This document shows, in pieces, positions 5,538 through 5,743 of a stretch of 5,743 nt of DNA (the stretch's first letter is position 1; the number at the start of each line of letters is the position of its first letter). The stretch is from Planctomycetota bacterium. GTDB taxonomy: Bacteria > Planctomycetota > UBA1135 > UBA2386. The position numbers were made by a program, and so were the translations under genes. Below the pieces are notes generated by a model. It was given only the letters and a program-made list of their open reading frames with translations, made no database searches and was not told where the DNA came from. The stretch lies in the NCBI GenBank assembly GCA_020425885.1, contig JAGQRA010000014.1:1-5743 (forward strand), written 5' to 3'.

Positions 5538-5743
5538 ATGGACTGGACGGCACTCCTGCAGATCGCAGCGGACTGGAGCTTCTGGGACGCCCCACCGAAG
5601 GCGACGGTGCCTCGCCGGGTGCTGCTGCCGACGGACTGGACCGACGAGTGGGCGCTGGTCGTGCAGGGCGTGCGGCGCTGCGGCAAGTCGACGCTGCTGC
5701 AGCAGCTCCTGGATCGGTACGAACTCGATCGCCAGAAGTGCAT
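5538..5743 (+). CDS. P-loop ATPase of the AAA_14/DUF4143 type (N-terminal fragment, cut by window edge)
   Basis: Only the first 68 codons are in the window, open to the right edge. Seen: an opening DWSFWDAPP segment (12-20), a basic VPRR (24-27), then a strand ending in the Walker A loop GVRRCGKST (44-52), with K50 and S51 as phosphate and magnesium ligands, followed by the helix LLQQLLDRYEL. The W-x-FW start and the GVRR-GKST loop are typical of the AAA_14-DUF4143 ATPases, proteins of about 400 residues common in bacteria and archaea, of unclear function and often found as isolated, patchily distributed genes. ATG 5538 is chosen because the family motif begins about a dozen residues later and no other start fits; there is no ribosome binding site before it. 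It has no evident link to pigment synthesis and follows a gap with its own putative promoter, so it is probably a separate transcription unit and may mark a cluster boundary or an insertion. Confidence 0.78.
   Translation, partial: MDWTALLQIAADWSFWDAPPKATVPRRVLLPTDWTDEWALVVQGVRRCGKSTLLQQLLDRYELDRQKC

Noticed and set aside
5498..5743. Minus-strand open frame of 81 codons at the right end
   Set aside because: Antisense to a frame carrying the Walker A loop GVRRCGKST and the family's W-x-FW start; no own domain.
1..5743. CRISPR array, tRNA, rRNA or insertion sequence
   Set aside because: No regular repeat-spacer pattern, no cloverleaf-like sequence and no transposase or long terminal repeats were seen.

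Overview
The window is GC-rich throughout, roughly two-thirds G+C by eye, and almost fully coding. The gene content and order resemble part of an aryl-polyene / xanthomonadin-type pigment cluster. That suggests a high-GC proteobacterium, most likely a gammaproteobacterium of the Xanthomonadales type. The taxonomic guess rests on gene content and composition only.

Layout. On the minus strand, positions 1-1670 carry a FAD-dependent oxidoreductase of the flavin-dependent halogenase superfamily, cut by the left window edge at its C-terminal end. A 67-base divergent intergenic region (1671-1737) follows. A tight plus-strand operon then runs from 1738 to 5464: a lysophospholipid-type acyltransferase, an acyl carrier protein, a small six-helix membrane protein of the COG4648 type, a fused protein with a degenerate AMP-ligase-like N-terminus and an ApeI-like hot-dog dehydratase C-terminus, and a family 2 glycosyltransferase. 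Every junction in the operon overlaps (67, 4, 8 and 4 bases), which implies co-transcription and translational coupling. After a 73-base AT-richer gap with repeated TCGA-containing motifs, a P-loop ATPase of the AAA_14/DUF4143 type starts at 5538 and runs off the right edge.

How the genes probably work together (inference from aryl-polyene pathways). An aromatic starter and the growing polyene are carried on the acyl carrier protein. The dehydratase domain creates double bonds during chain extension. The acyltransferase and glycosyltransferase attach the finished polyene to a glycerolipid or sugar-containing membrane anchor. The halogenase-like enzyme may brominate or chlorinate the aryl ring, as in xanthomonadins, or act as another flavin-dependent tailoring enzyme. 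The ketosynthases, ketoreductase, thioesterase, exporter and starter-forming enzymes of a full cluster are not in this window.

Most notable points. The AMP-ligase half of the fused protein has lost its recognisable P-loop and its C-terminal motifs while the dehydratase half looks intact. The ATPase has a near-consensus promoter placed so that its mRNA may be leaderless, set among short direct and inverted repeats. That ATPase sits exactly where further pigment genes might be expected. I see no RNA gene, CRISPR array or insertion sequence.
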